A stretch of 64,000 nucleotides of DNA, from assembly GCF_004698125.1 (NCBI RefSeq), contig NZ_ML214298.1, positions 558,001 through 622,000 of the forward strand. Direction: 5' to 3'. The position numbers were made by a program, and so were the translations under genes. This DNA is from Halosimplex halophilum. GTDB taxonomy: Archaea; Halobacteriota; Halobacteria; Halobacteriales; Haloarculaceae. The notes beneath the pieces were generated by a model, which had not been told where the DNA came from, ran no database searches, and saw only the letters and a program-made list of their open reading frames with translations. This document shows, piece by piece, positions 31,348-40,866 of this stretch. Every line of letters begins with the position of its first letter. Within the stretch, counting starts at the first letter, position 1.

Positions 31348-33693
31348 ATGGGCGGGTTCACCTTCCGTGGGTACTACGGCCTGCGAGCGACCGGCGGAGC
31401 GGTCGCCGGGCGGTCCGACGGCGGAGCGGCGACCGCCGAGGCGGCGACCGACCGGACGGCGAGCGGCCAGGCGGCGAGCGCCGTGACCGCGGCCGGCGTC
31501 GCCGCGACGACGGACGGCCTCCCGTCGCTCCCGGCGCGGCTGGGGGCCGTCGACCCCCGGCTGGCGTCGCCGGTCGGGACCGCACAGGACGCCGAGGACA
31601 ACGTCTGGCTCGCCGACTCGGGCCACAACCGGCTGCTCGTCGTCGGCGACGACCTGGACCGGCTGCTCGCCGTCGTCGGGGCCACGGGGCCACAGCCGGG
31701 GCGGTTCGACCTCCCGATGCGGCTGGCCCACCACCCCACCGACCGCGCGGTCTACGTCGCCGACACCGGTAACGGCCGGATCCAGCGGCTCGACTACGCG
31801 TACGACGGCGACTGCCCACAGGTCACTGCCGTCGACCAGTTCGCCGCCGACGACCCGTTCCACCCGAACGGCGTCGTCGCCCACGCGTACCCCGACGGCG
31901 TCCGGGTGGTCGCGGCCGACGAGTTCTACCGCGAGGGGTCGGACCTGCGGGGTCGGCTGGTCGTCTTCGACGAGACGGGCGAGCAGGTCCGGTCGATCCG
32001 CGCGGTCGGCGAGGACAACCCGACGCCGCTGTACTGGCCACAGGGTCTCGACGTCGACGACGAGGGCCGGATCTACGTGGCGAACACGGGCTACGGCGTC
32101 CTCCACGACGGGCCGACCGGGCCGCCGAAGCTCGCGACGGTCGTCCGCTGCGACCGGACCGGCGCGGCGGCGCCCTTCGAGGGACTGTCCGACGAGGTAC
32201 TCGCCGAGCTGCCGATGCCCCGCGACGTGGCCGTCGTCGGGTCGGGTGCCGACGCGCAGATATTCGTCCCCGACGCGGCGACCGGGCGGGTCCACGTCTA
32301 CACGAGCGTCGGCATCGCCGACGGCGTCGTCCCCGAGGACGGCGAAGACATCCGGGCGAACGCCGCCATCGAGGACGGGATCGGGGTCCCCCGCGACGGC
32401 CGCCGGCAGGAGGACGATGCCGCTTCCGGGGGCGATGCCGTCCCGGGCGACGGCGGTCAGGAGCGGTTCCGGGGACCGGTCGGGATCGCCGGGTTCGAGG
32501 GGGTCTCGGTGCCCGACTCGGACGCCGACGACCCGACGCTGCCGGTGCTGACTGCGGAGGCGCTCGCGGGGCGGGTCGGCGCCTACGCCGTCGACATCCA
32601 CACCGAGTCCGCCCGGCGGCTCGGGACCGTCGGCGCCCCGCGGGACCGCCCGGGGGAGTTCGCCGTCCCGACCGGGTCGGTCGTCGTCGCCGACCCCGAC
32701 TCGCCGCTCGACCGGTGTGCGCTCGTCGGCGACGGCGCGAACGGCCGCCTCGGGTGCGTCGCCCTCGGCGCGGCTGGCGGCGCCGACGACTCCGTCACCG
32801 ACGGCGGGCGGGCCGCCGACGCGGAGAGCACCCGCGGTCGCCGTGCGGGCCGCCGGGGCGGCCGCGTCGACGCGGTGGCACTCCCGGCGACGCGGTTCCC
32901 GTTCGGGCTGGCCTACTGGCCCGCGGGGACCGGCGGGGGCGGCCGGCTGTTCGTGACCGACTACACCGCCCACTACCGCGACGCCGACAGGAGCGGCCAG
33001 GTCCACGTCTACGCCGTCGACGAGGCGGTCGGGGAGGAAGGCGAGGGTGCCGGCGCCGGCGTCTCGCTCACTCTGGTCGACTCGTTCGGCACCTGGGGGA
33101 TGGGCGACGGCGAGGTGAAGCTCCCGCGGGGGATCGCGGTCGACCCGCGGGGCGACGGCGTCGCCCGGGTCTGGGTCGCCGACTCGGCGAACGGTCGGAT
33201 CGGCGCCTGGGACTACGACCGCGTCCTCGACAGTGCACGGGTGCGGGGCGACCGGGGCTGTTTCGGCTACATCGACGGCGGCTTCTGGAACCCCTCGGAC
33301 GTGGCCGTCGGCGACCGGGGCGTCTACGTCGCCGACGAGAACAACAACCGCCTCCAGCGCTTCGACGGCGAGGAGTGGCACCCCGTCGGGGAGCCGGGCT
33401 ACGGCGGCGGCCGCGAGTTCCTTCTGCCCATCTCCGTCGCCGCCCGCGACGGCCGGCTGTTCGTCCTCGATCTGGTCAGTCGCTCGGTCCGGGTGTTCGC
33501 GGAGGACGGGGACGCCGAGGGCGGGCTGCGGCCCGTCGACGAACACCGGGCGTTCGGCGGCGACGCCGCCGCCGGGGAGCTGTGGCTGCCCTACCTGCTG
33601 TCGGTCGGCGACGTGTCCGGAGCGGGCGTCGACGTCGTCGTCCCGGACTCGACGCTGCACGTCGCACAGCACTACACCTGGTCGCCGGAGTGA
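31348..33693 (+). CDS. NHL-repeat beta-propeller protein
   Basis: A 781-aa protein. After an Ala/Thr-rich N-terminus (about 1-65) it shows repeated NHL-type blades: DAEDNVWLADSGHNRLLVV, DRAVYVADTGNGRIQRLDY, DEGRIYVANTGYGVL, ARVWVADSANGRIGAWDY and DRGVYVADENNNRLQRFDG, each with the xVADxxNxRIxxx signature, consistent with one or two six-bladed propellers. Long low-complexity acidic inserts (about 345-375, 480-515) separate blades. There is no obvious signal peptide, so it is probably cytoplasmic or exported by an unknown route. NHL propellers bind proteins, RNA or ligands; no enzymatic motif is visible. The double-kinase gene ends 63 bases upstream in the same direction. Confidence 0.88.
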   Translation: MGGFTFRGYYGLRATGGAVAGRSDGGAATAEAATDRTASGQAASAVTAAGVAATTDGLPSLPARLGAVDPRLASPVGTAQDAEDNVWLADSGHNRLLVVGDDLDRLLAVVGATGPQPGRFDLPMRLAHHPTDRAVYVADTGNGRIQRLDYAYDGDCPQVTAVDQFAADDPFHPNGVVAHAYPDGVRVVAADEFYREGSDLRGRLVVFDETGEQVRSIRAVGEDNPTPLYWPQGLDVDDEGRIYVANTGYGVLHDGPTGPPKLATVVRCDRTGAAAPFEGLSDEVLAELPMPRDVAVVGSGADAQIFVPDAATGRVHVYTSVGIADGVVPEDGEDIRANAAIEDGIGVPRDGRRQEDDAASGGDAVPGDGGQERFRGPVGIAGFEGVSVPDSDADDPTLPVLTAEALAGRVGAYAVDIHTESARRLGTVGAPRDRPGEFAVPTGSVVVADPDSPLDRCALVGDGANGRLGCVALGAAGGADDSVTDGGRAADAESTRGRRAGRRGGRVDAVALPATRFPFGLAYWPAGTGGGGRLFVTDYTAHYRDADRSGQVHVYAVDEAVGEEGEGAGAGVSLTLVDSFGTWGMGDGEVKLPRGIAVDPRGDGVARVWVADSANGRIGAWDYDRVLDSARVRGDRGCFGYIDGGFWNPSDVAVGDRGVYVADENNNRLQRFDGEEWHPVGEPGYGGGREFLLPISVAARDGRLFVLDLVSRSVRVFAEDGDAEGGLRPVDEHRAFGGDAAAGELWLPYLLSVGDVSGAGVDVVVPDSTLHVAQHYTWSPE

Positions 33694-33712
33694 GCGGCGA
33701 GCAACGGACCGC

Positions 33713-33729
33713 AAAAAACGACGTGAAAA
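33713..33729 (-). terminator. T-rich terminator after icd
   Basis: On the minus strand the first bases after the icd stop read CGTTTTCACGTCGTTTTTTGCGG, two T-tracts (four and six) in a GC-rich background, the usual archaeal termination signal. It lies in the 48-base gap to the convergent NHL gene. Confidence 0.65.
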
Positions 33730-33741
33730 CGGTGACTGCGT

Positions 33742-35019
<1,278 letters not shown>

Positions 35020-35041
35020 ACGCCGCCATTCCACGTTCGGG

Positions 35042-35049
35042 CCTAAAGG
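35042..35049 (-). promoter_or_regulatory. TATA box of icd
   Basis: CCTTTAGG on the minus strand, centred 26-27 bases before the ATG at 35019: a leaderless haloarchaeal core promoter. Confidence 0.7.
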
Positions 35050-35288
35050 ACTGCCGTTTTCCCTGAGGGAGTTTCGCCGGAACGAACCCCGTCGAACGCC
35101 GAATCTGTTCGGGATCGTCGAACGTGATTTCGACGATGCCCGAGGGATGTGTCGACGATCCCCGCACGCCGGACGAAACGGGTCGAAGGGGCGCGGTACC
35201 GGAACCGGTCGGGGGACCGCGGCGAGCGGGCGCTCGCGGGAAACCGCGGGACACCGAACTTATGGCCACGGGGGCGACAGGACCAGGT

Positions 35289-36215
35289 ATGCAGATCATC
35301 GCCCACGGCGGGGCGGGGTCGCCGCCCGAGGAGCCCGCCGACCGCCAGGCAGTGCTGGACGAGGCCGTCGCCCGCGGGGCCGAGGAGTCGGACCCGGTCG
35401 CGGCGGTCTGTGCGGCCGTCCGCGTCCTCGAAGTCGACCCGTCGTTCAACGCCGGCGTCGGCGGCGCCGTCCAGAGCGACGGGGCGATCCGCACGGACGC
35501 GGGCCTGATGACCGCCGACGGCGACGCGGGGGCGGCGGCCGCGATGCCGGGCGTCTGCCACGCCGTCGAGGTCGCCCGGGCGGTCGCGGCCGAGACGCCC
35601 CACGTCGTGCTCGCCGGCGAGCGGGCGGTCTCGTTCGCCGGCGCCGTCGGCGTCGAGACGGGGCTCGACCTGTGGACCGACCGCACCCGCGAGCGATGGG
35701 GCGAGGCCGAACCGCCCACCGACGACGCCGAGGCCCACCTCCGGTGGGTCCGCGAGCACTTCGCGAGCGACGAGCGCGAGGGCGACGGGAGTGGCGACGA
35801 CGATCCCGAAACGGGTGACCGACCGGCGCGAGCCGACCCCCACGACCACGACACCGTCGGGGCGGTCGCCCGCGCGGGCGAGGAGATCGCCGCCGCGACC
35901 TCCACGGGCGGGCGCTGGCTCGCGCTGGCCGGCCGGGTCGGCGACGTGCCCCAGGTCGGCGCGGGCTTCTACGCCTCCGAGGCGGGCGGGGCGAGCGCGA
36001 CCGGCGCGGGCGAGGACATCGCCAAACAGGGGCTGGCCCGCCGTGCCGTCGGCCTCCTCGAACGGGGCGCCGACGCGGAGACGGCGGCACGGCTGGCGAT
36101 CGAGGAGTTCGACGACGCCGCCGAGGGCGACGCCGGGATCATCGTCCTCGGCGCCGACGGGAGCGTCGGCGAGGCGTACAACAGCCCGGCGATGCAGACG
36201 GCGCGAGAGGGGTGA
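35289..36215 (+). CDS. Isoaspartyl peptidase / type 2 asparaginase (Ntn hydrolase)
   Basis: A 308-aa precursor. It begins MQIIAHGGAGSPPEEPADRQ, the conserved HGGAG start of type 2 asparaginases, and has the autocleavage site HDTVGAVAR (Thr is the new N-terminal nucleophile) near residue 195, preceded by an acidic linker. FNAGVGGAVQSDGAIRTDAGLM and SATGAGEDI (oxyanion/substrate region GxGE) are in place. After self-cleavage it should remove isoaspartyl residues from peptides or hydrolyse asparagine. The ATG at 35289 is chosen because the conserved fold starts there. Divergent from icd. Confidence 0.94.
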   Translation: MQIIAHGGAGSPPEEPADRQAVLDEAVARGAEESDPVAAVCAAVRVLEVDPSFNAGVGGAVQSDGAIRTDAGLMTADGDAGAAAAMPGVCHAVEVARAVAAETPHVVLAGERAVSFAGAVGVETGLDLWTDRTRERWGEAEPPTDDAEAHLRWVREHFASDEREGDGSGDDDPETGDRPARADPHDHDTVGAVARAGEEIAAATSTGGRWLALAGRVGDVPQVGAGFYASEAGGASATGAGEDIAKQGLARRAVGLLERGADAETAARLAIEEFDDAAEGDAGIIVLGADGSVGEAYNSPAMQTAREG

Positions 36216-36235
36216 CGGCCGGACCGCTCGCGGGG

Positions 36236-36577
36236 CTACCCGCCCGTCTCCAGCCGGATCCCGTAGAGGATGGCGAGCGTGCCCAGTAGCTGGCTCACCT
36301 CGGAGACGGCGCCGACGCCGAGTTCGACCGGCCGCGAGGAGCCGACGACGAGCGTGGCGACGAACCCGAGCCACGGGACGACCATGATCAGCACGAAGCC
36401 GGCGGCGACGAAGGCCATCGCGCGGCTGCCGGTCCGCTGGTACCCCCGGTAGGCGATGTAGCTGATGAGGACGCCGACCAGCGCCGAGGTCAGGTCGATG
36501 CCGAGCAGGGCGAGCTCGGCCCACGCGAGGCTGGTCTGGAGCGGCGCGAGCGCGGTCGCGGGCGGTGTCGGTGTCAT
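36236..36577 (-). CDS. Small membrane protein paired with an HTH regulator (DUF7521-like)
   Basis: A 113-aa protein with three membrane helices (LALLGIDLTSALVGVLISYIAY, MAFVAAGFVLIMVVPWLGFV, AVSEVSQLLGTLAILYGI) and the positively charged loop RGYQRTGSRAM after the first. The GxLIxYIAYRGYxRTGxRxxxxxxxG pattern matches the small haloarchaeal membrane proteins I know as DUF7521. The start overlaps the stop of the upstream HTH gene (ATGA), and this HTH + membrane pair recurs in haloarchaea, suggesting a sensor/partner role. Function unknown. Confidence 0.82.
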   Translation of the reverse strand: MTPTPPATALAPLQTSLAWAELALLGIDLTSALVGVLISYIAYRGYQRTGSRAMAFVAAGFVLIMVVPWLGFVATLVVGSSRPVELGVGAVSEVSQLLGTLAILYGIRLETGG

Positions 36578-36912
36578 AGGTCTTCGATGAGTCGGGTGAA
36601 CGCGTCGGCCATGCTGTCGCGGCGCTCGACGGAGACCTCGAACCCGTCGTCGGTCACGTCGACGGTCACGCGGTCCAGCGCCGCCTCGTAGGTGCTGTGG
36701 TGGCCGCCGTCGTCGAGTTCGGTGTGCTCGACCACGAGGTCGCGGGCCGTCAGCTCCTCGATCCGGCGGTAGACCGTCGTCTCGGAGACGCCGCAGCGGT
36801 CGGCGATCTCCGCGGCCGACAGCGGCTCCCCGCGCGTCGCCAGGAGCAGACACCGGACGGTGTCGTCCGCCAGCAGGGCCGCGAGCGACTCGACCTCGTC
36901 GTCCGCGCTCAC
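36574..36912 (-). CDS. Winged-helix transcriptional regulator
   Basis: A 112-aa ArsR-like winged-helix protein: LAALLADDTVRCLLLATRGEPLSAAEIADRCGVSETTVYRRIEELTARDLVVEHTELDDGGHHSTYEA gives the helix-turn-helix and the wing. The C-terminal VTVDVTDDGFEVSVERRDSMADAFTRLIEDL is the conserved end of this haloarchaeal group. GTG start, with a TATA box 28 bases upstream. It is translationally coupled (ATGA) to the small membrane protein, so the regulator may respond to a membrane signal; target genes are unknown. It has no metal-binding cysteines. Confidence 0.92.
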   Translation of the reverse strand: MSADDEVESLAALLADDTVRCLLLATRGEPLSAAEIADRCGVSETTVYRRIEELTARDLVVEHTELDDGGHHSTYEAALDRVTVDVTDDGFEVSVERRDSMADAFTRLIEDL

Positions 36913-36936
36913 GGTCCGGGCGTGCGGGCCGGGGTC

Positions 36937-36945
36937 ACTAAATAC
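36937..36945 (-). promoter_or_regulatory. TATA box of the HTH/membrane pair
   Basis: GTATTTAGT on the minus strand, about 28 bases before the GTG at 36912; leaderless spacing. Confidence 0.65.
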
Positions 36946-37005
36946 CGGGCGCTCACCCGGAGCGGCGCCGCGATCGGGGGACAGTCGGATCCCGACACGT
37001 CCCCG

Positions 37006-37344
37006 TCATGCGCCGTTGCCCTCCGCGGACTGGCGGGGGAGGACGACGTTCACGCGGTAGAGCAGTCGCGCGACGACGAGGAGGATCGCCGCGGTGAGCG
37101 CGAGGTTCGCCTCGTCGGGCAGGTAGCCCGCGCCGGTGGCCCCGGCGACGACGGCCACGGCGAGGCCGACCCGGATGACGGCGTTGCCGACGACGTTTCC
37201 GACCGCGTCGGGGTCGGCCGAAGACGTGCGGTCGAACCCGGCGATCAGGAACGTCCAGCCGCGGACGGCGATCAGGTACCCGACGGCGACGAGCGCGCCG
37301 CCGAGCGCGACCGATACAGCGCCGCTGGGGAGGGCAGGCGTCAT
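37006..37344 (-). CDS. DUF3784-like small membrane protein
   Basis: A 112-aa protein with three membrane helices. The first loop has RGWTFLIAGFDRTSSADPDAVGNVVGNAVIRVG, close to the LIAGyxxxxxxxxxD....G pattern of DUF3784 membrane proteins. The other helices are GLAVAVVAGATGAGYL and LALTAAILLVVARLLYRV. The C-terminus is short and polar. The start MTPALPSGAVSV is preceded by minus-strand GCTTATGT about 29 bases upstream. Function unknown. Confidence 0.82.
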   Translation of the reverse strand: MTPALPSGAVSVALGGALVAVGYLIAVRGWTFLIAGFDRTSSADPDAVGNVVGNAVIRVGLAVAVVAGATGAGYLPDEANLALTAAILLVVARLLYRVNVVLPRQSAEGNGA

Positions 37345-37514
37345 ATCCGGACGTACGCCGGGAAGGGACATAAGCCGTGGCGGCCGGCCGCAGGCGGTGC
37401 GGCCGACCGCAACCTATTTCAATCGGGATCGGCGGCACGACCCCGCCCGCGTCGACCGCGGGGCCGCCCCCGCGACACAGAAACCCTTTGACCGCAGGGC
37501 GCAAACCGCGAGCC

Positions 37515-38408
37515 ATGAGCGTCGATCTGGACTCCGAGCAGTACGAGAAGTGCCGGGAGGCCGGCGAGATCCTCGCGCAGGTGCGCGACGAGGCCGCCGA
37601 GCGGTGCGAGGTCGGGACGGGCTACCTGGAGATCAGCGAGTGGGCCGAGGACCGCATCCGCGAACTCGGCGGCGAGCCCGCCTTCCCCGTCAACGTCAGC
37701 GTCGACGAGGAGGCCGCCCACGGCGCCGCCGGCCCCGACGACGACCGCGAGATCGGCGAGGACCTCGTGAAACTCGACATCGGCGTCCACATCGACGGCT
37801 GGCTCGCCGACACGGCCGTCACGGTCGACCTGGCCGGCGAGTCGGAGCTCACCGAGGCCTCGGCGGAGGCGCTCGACGCCGCGCTGGACGTGGTCGAACC
37901 CGGCGTCGAGACGGGCGAGATCGGCGCCGTCATCGAGGAGACCATCGAGGGCTACGGCTACAACCCGGTCGTCAACCTCACCGGCCACGGCCTGGGCCAC
38001 TGGGAGCAGCACACGACGCCGAACATCCCGAACCGGGCCGTCGAGCAGAGCGCCGAACTCGAGGTCGGCGACGTGGTCGCGGTCGAGCCGTTCGCCACTG
38101 ACGGCGGCGGCAAGGTCCAGGAGGGCAGCCAGGAGGAGATCTTCGCGCTGGAGCGCGAGGGGTCGGTCCGCGACCGCACCGCCCGCCAGGCGCTCGACCA
38201 GATCACCGAGGAGTTCCGGACGCTCCCCTTCGCCGCCCGCTGGCTCGACGTGCGCCGCCCGAAGATGGCGCTGCGACGGCTCCAGCGCCAGGACATCGTC
38301 CACGGCTACCCCGTCCTCAAGGAGGACGAAGGACGGATGGTCAGCCAGAAGGAACACACGGTCATCGTCACCGAGGACGGCTGCGAAGTGACGACGCGGA
38401 GTCGGTAG
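37515..38408 (+). CDS. map: Methionine aminopeptidase, type II
   Basis: A 297-aa metalloprotease removing the initiator methionine from nascent proteins. Metal and catalytic residues: His in FPVNVSVDEEAAHGA, Asp in VKLDIGVHIDGWLADTAVT, His in LTGHGLGHWEQH, Glu in VVAVEPFATDG and Glu in MVSQKEHTVIVTEDG. The ~65-residue insertion between the last His and Glu (IFALEREGSVRDRTARQALDQI...) is the mark of type II enzymes, as in archaea and eukaryotes. The conserved Tyr/Thr-rich end is present. A universal stress gene begins 10 bases after the stop, suggesting cotranscription. Confidence 0.96.
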   Translation: MSVDLDSEQYEKCREAGEILAQVRDEAAERCEVGTGYLEISEWAEDRIRELGGEPAFPVNVSVDEEAAHGAAGPDDDREIGEDLVKLDIGVHIDGWLADTAVTVDLAGESELTEASAEALDAALDVVEPGVETGEIGAVIEETIEGYGYNPVVNLTGHGLGHWEQHTTPNIPNRAVEQSAELEVGDVVAVEPFATDGGGKVQEGSQEEIFALEREGSVRDRTARQALDQITEEFRTLPFAARWLDVRRPKMALRRLQRQDIVHGYPVLKEDEGRMVSQKEHTVIVTEDGCEVTTRSR

Positions 38409-38417
38409 GGGCCGCAC

Positions 38418-38816
38418 ATGGGTACGATATTCGTCGCGTACGGCGGCGAGGGCCGCGAGTCGGTGCTGGCGTTCGCCGCCGAGCGGGCTCGCGAGACGGG
38501 CGAGGACCTCTACGTCTACCACCTGCGGGAGCTGGTCGAGGAGACGGTCGACGTGCGCGGGGAGGTCGAGGCGACCCTCGACCGGACGGCGCCCGGGGTC
38601 GACGCGGACGTCGCCGTCGAGAGCGCCGCGGACGACGAGGCGGGTCCGTCGACGCGCCAGCGCCTCGCCGAGGTGGCCGCCGACCCCGACCGCGACTGGA
38701 CCTGCGTCGTCATGGGGAACGTCGAGCGCGGCGCGGTCGAGGAGTTCGTCCTGCCGAGCATGACCGAGGCGGTGCTGGAGACGCGGGCCGTGCCGGTCGT
38801 GCTCGTCCCCGTTTGA
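38418..38816 (+). CDS. Universal stress protein (UspA) family, reduced ATP motif
   Basis: A 132-aa UspA-fold protein: IFVAYGGEGRESVLAFAAERARETGEDLYVYHL (strand 1, helix 1, strand 2), then RDWTCVVMGNVERGAVEEFVLPSMTEAVLETRAVPVVLVPV, which corresponds to the C-terminal half with the nucleotide loop. The usual GxxG...GS loop reads GNVERG...PSM, so ATP binding may be weak or lost. It starts 10 bases after map and is probably in its operon. Confidence 0.85.
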   Translation: MGTIFVAYGGEGRESVLAFAAERARETGEDLYVYHLRELVEETVDVRGEVEATLDRTAPGVDADVAVESAADDEAGPSTRQRLAEVAADPDRDWTCVVMGNVERGAVEEFVLPSMTEAVLETRAVPVVLVPV

Positions 38817-38831
38817 TCCGCTTTCTCCGGG

Positions 38832-38837
38832 TTTATC
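38832..38837 (+). promoter_or_regulatory. TATA box of the epimerase gene
   Basis: TTTATC within GGGTTTATCCC, centred about 27 bases before the ATG at 38862; leaderless spacing. Confidence 0.65.
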
Positions 38838-38861
38838 CCGGGCGAGACCGTCGGACCGCAC

Positions 38862-39731
38862 ATGTCACGGATACTCGTCACCGGCGGCCTCGGTGGCTCC
38901 GGGCGATGGATCGTCGACCGACTGGCCGAGGACGGCCACGAGGTCATGTGCGTCGACCAGCGCTTCGCCGAGAGCGAGCGCCCCAACGTCGACGTGCGGG
39001 TCGCCGACCTCGCCGACCGCGGCGACGTGTTCGACCTCGTGGGGGCGTTCGACCCCGACGCGGTCGTCCACTGGGCGGCCATCCCGGACCCGATGGACCA
39101 CCCCGGCGGCGAGGTCTTCGAGAACAATATCGTCTCGACGTACAACGTCCTCGAAGCCGCGGGGCGGGCCGACGCCCGCGTCGTCTGGGCCTCCTCCGAG
39201 AGCGCGCTCGGGTTCCCCTTCGCCGCCGAGACGCCCGCGCCCGACTACCTCCCCGTCGACGAGGACCACCCGCTCCGGCCGGAGGACCCCTACGGCGTCT
39301 CCAAGGAGGCCGGCGAGGCCCTCGCCCGGACGACCGTCCGGCGCCACGACGTGCCGGTCGTCTCGATCCGCCCCTCGTGGATCCAGTACCCCGGCGAGTA
39401 CGTCTGTCTCGGCAACGAGCCCCCCGAGGAGGGCGTCGGCAACTTCTGGAGTTACATCGACGTGCGCGACATCGCGTCCATCGTCGTCGCGGCGCTCGAC
39501 GCCGACATCGAGGGTCACGAGGCCGTCTTCGCCGTCGCCGACGAGAACTACGCCGACCGCTCCACGGCCGAGCTGTTCGAGGAGCAGTTCGGCTCGGTGC
39601 CCGAGCCCTGCGACCTCTCGGGCGACGAGTCCTCGATCTCGAACGCGAAGGCCGCAGACCTGCTGGGCTGGGAGCCCACCCACTCGTGGCGCGAGGCCGC
39701 CGACGAGGACGTGGACGGGCCGACGGTCTGA
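38862..39731 (+). CDS. NAD-dependent epimerase/dehydratase (extended SDR)
   Basis: A 289-aa short-chain dehydrogenase of the extended type acting on nucleotide-sugars or related compounds. The NAD motif is LVTGGLGGSGRWIVDRL (5-21); VHWAAIPDP marks strand 4; SSESALGFPF and the catalytic pair YGVSK (about 146-150) are present, with IRPSWIQYPGEY as the substrate region. The usual TGGxGFIG reads TGGLGGSG. It has its own promoter and is followed convergently by a small membrane gene. Substrate unknown. Confidence 0.93.
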   Translation: MSRILVTGGLGGSGRWIVDRLAEDGHEVMCVDQRFAESERPNVDVRVADLADRGDVFDLVGAFDPDAVVHWAAIPDPMDHPGGEVFENNIVSTYNVLEAAGRADARVVWASSESALGFPFAAETPAPDYLPVDEDHPLRPEDPYGVSKEAGEALARTTVRRHDVPVVSIRPSWIQYPGEYVCLGNEPPEEGVGNFWSYIDVRDIASIVVAALDADIEGHEAVFAVADENYADRSTAELFEEQFGSVPEPCDLSGDESSISNAKAADLLGWEPTHSWREAADEDVDGPTV

Positions 39732-39758
39732 GGCCGCGTTCCTGCGGCGCGAGCCGAC

Positions 39759-40007
39759 TCACCCCTCTTTCTCTTCGCCGGCCGGGTCGTGCGCGATGGC
39801 GAACAGGAACCCCGAGAGGAAGAGCAGTTCGTTGCCGAGGTACACCCCCAGGATCGGGTCGACGATCCCGACGATAGAGGCCGGGAGCGCGACGCCCAGG
39901 ACCGCGAGCACGAGCGCGAGAATCGCCGCGATCCCGGCGAAGATCCGCGTGACGGCGCCGCAGACGTAGCCGACGGCGAACACGAGGATCGCTTCGAGGA
40001 GTCCCAT
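39759..40007 (-). CDS. Small membrane protein of unknown function
   Basis: An 82-aa protein with two to three hydrophobic helices (ILVFAVGYVCGAVTRIF, AILALVLAVLGVALPASI, GNELLFLSGFLFAIAH) and a short acidic tail (DPAGEEKEG). The start MGLLEAI is preceded by a minus-strand AAGGGCTTTGG element about 30 bases upstream. No family recognised; convergent with the epimerase gene. Confidence 0.75.
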   Translation of the reverse strand: MGLLEAILVFAVGYVCGAVTRIFAGIAAILALVLAVLGVALPASIVGIVDPILGVYLGNELLFLSGFLFAIAHDPAGEEKEG

Positions 40008-40113
40008 AGCCGTCCCGACGCCCGGCCGTTCCAAAGCCCTTCCGACGGGCGACCGTGTCAGGCGGTGGCGCGCCTGGGAAACGGTTTTGCTCCGGTCCCG
40101 TCATGCGCCGTAC

Positions 40114-40572
40114 ATGCCGACGCGCGTCCGGGAGGTGACGACCGACGAGGGGTGGGACGAGGCGGTGCCGATACTCCGCCAGCTGTGGAGCCACGTCGAC
40201 GACGCGTTCGTCCGCGGCTGGCGCGAGGAGGACGACTACCGGCTGTTCGGGCTGTACGAGACCGACGGCGGGGACGCGGCCGACGGGACGGGCGCCGGGC
40301 CGGACGGGACGCTCGTCGCGGTCGCCGGCGTCTCGGTCCAGCGGGTGCTCCACCACGAACGGCACCTCTGGGTCCACGACTTCGTGGTCGACGAGCCGCG
40401 CCGGGGCGAGGGGTTCGGGAGCGAGTTGCTCGACTGGCTCGACGGGTGGGCCCGCGACCGGGGCTGCGAGAACCTCGCGCTGGCCTGCTGGGCCGAGAAC
40501 GACGAGGGCCGGGCCTTCTACGAGTCGGAGGGGCTGGACGTGTGGGGGCAGGTGCTGGAGCGCGAACTATAG
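40114..40572 (+). CDS. GNAT family N-acetyltransferase
   Basis: A 152-aa acetyltransferase. The acetyl-CoA motif A is VHDFVVDEPRRGEGFGSELLDWLDGWARDRGC (the R-x-x-G-x-G/A stretch RRGEGFG), motif B is LALACWAENDEGRAFYESEGL, and the substrate arm is VPILRQLWSHVDDAFV. Acceptor unknown. A TATA-like GGTTTTGC lies ~30 bases upstream. Its last six bases overlap the 3' end of the convergent small membrane gene. Confidence 0.92.
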   Translation: MPTRVREVTTDEGWDEAVPILRQLWSHVDDAFVRGWREEDDYRLFGLYETDGGDAADGTGAGPDGTLVAVAGVSVQRVLHHERHLWVHDFVVDEPRRGEGFGSELLDWLDGWARDRGCENLALACWAENDEGRAFYESEGLDVWGQVLEREL

Positions 40573-40764
40573 GCCGATGTCCGGTCCGGCGTAGGCGATG
40601 TAGACGCCGATGGCGGCGCCGGCGGCGTAGCCGAGGCTGCCGAGCGCCGCCCGCTCGACGGGGTCGCCGGCGACGAGGACGCCGAACAGCGTGACGGCCC
40701 CGGCGCCGGCGACGAACGCCGCCGCGGCCGCCCGGAGGGGACGCGTTCGGGAGGAGGGGGACAT
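40567..40764 (-). CDS. Small two-helix membrane protein
   Basis: A 65-aa protein: short basic N-terminus (MSPSSRTRPLRAA), helix AAFVAGAGAVTLFGVLVAG, loop DPVERAAL, helix LGYAAGAAIGVYIAYAG. A TATA-like CCTATTGACC is ~28 bases upstream on the minus strand. The stop overlaps the 3' end of the GNAT gene by six bases. Function unknown; supported by composition and promoter rather than homology. Confidence 0.65.
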   Translation of the reverse strand: MSPSSRTRPLRAAAAAFVAGAGAVTLFGVLVAGDPVERAALGSLGYAAGAAIGVYIAYAGPDIGL

Positions 40765-40838
40765 ACCTCCCGCATCGTTCCCGCCGGTCAATAGGTTTTT
40801 ACTATCGGTCGCGGACCGCGACCGCGAGCCCGTCGGGG

Positions 40839-40845
40839 TTTAGTG
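40839..40845 (+). promoter_or_regulatory. TATA box of the HIT gene
   Basis: TTTAGTG in GGGGTTTAGTGGG, about 25 bases before the ATG at 40867; leaderless spacing. A second AT-rich element, TTTTTACTAT at about 40795-40804, lies further upstream. Confidence 0.6.
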
Positions 40846-40866
40846 GGTCGGCCCCGCAGGGCCGGC

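Noticed and set aside
31318-33714. An antisense open frame of ~800 codons opposite the NHL gene
   Set aside because: GC-rich codon structure keeps the opposite strand open. Its product is Arg/Val/Gly-rich without domain motifs, while the plus strand encodes clear NHL repeats.
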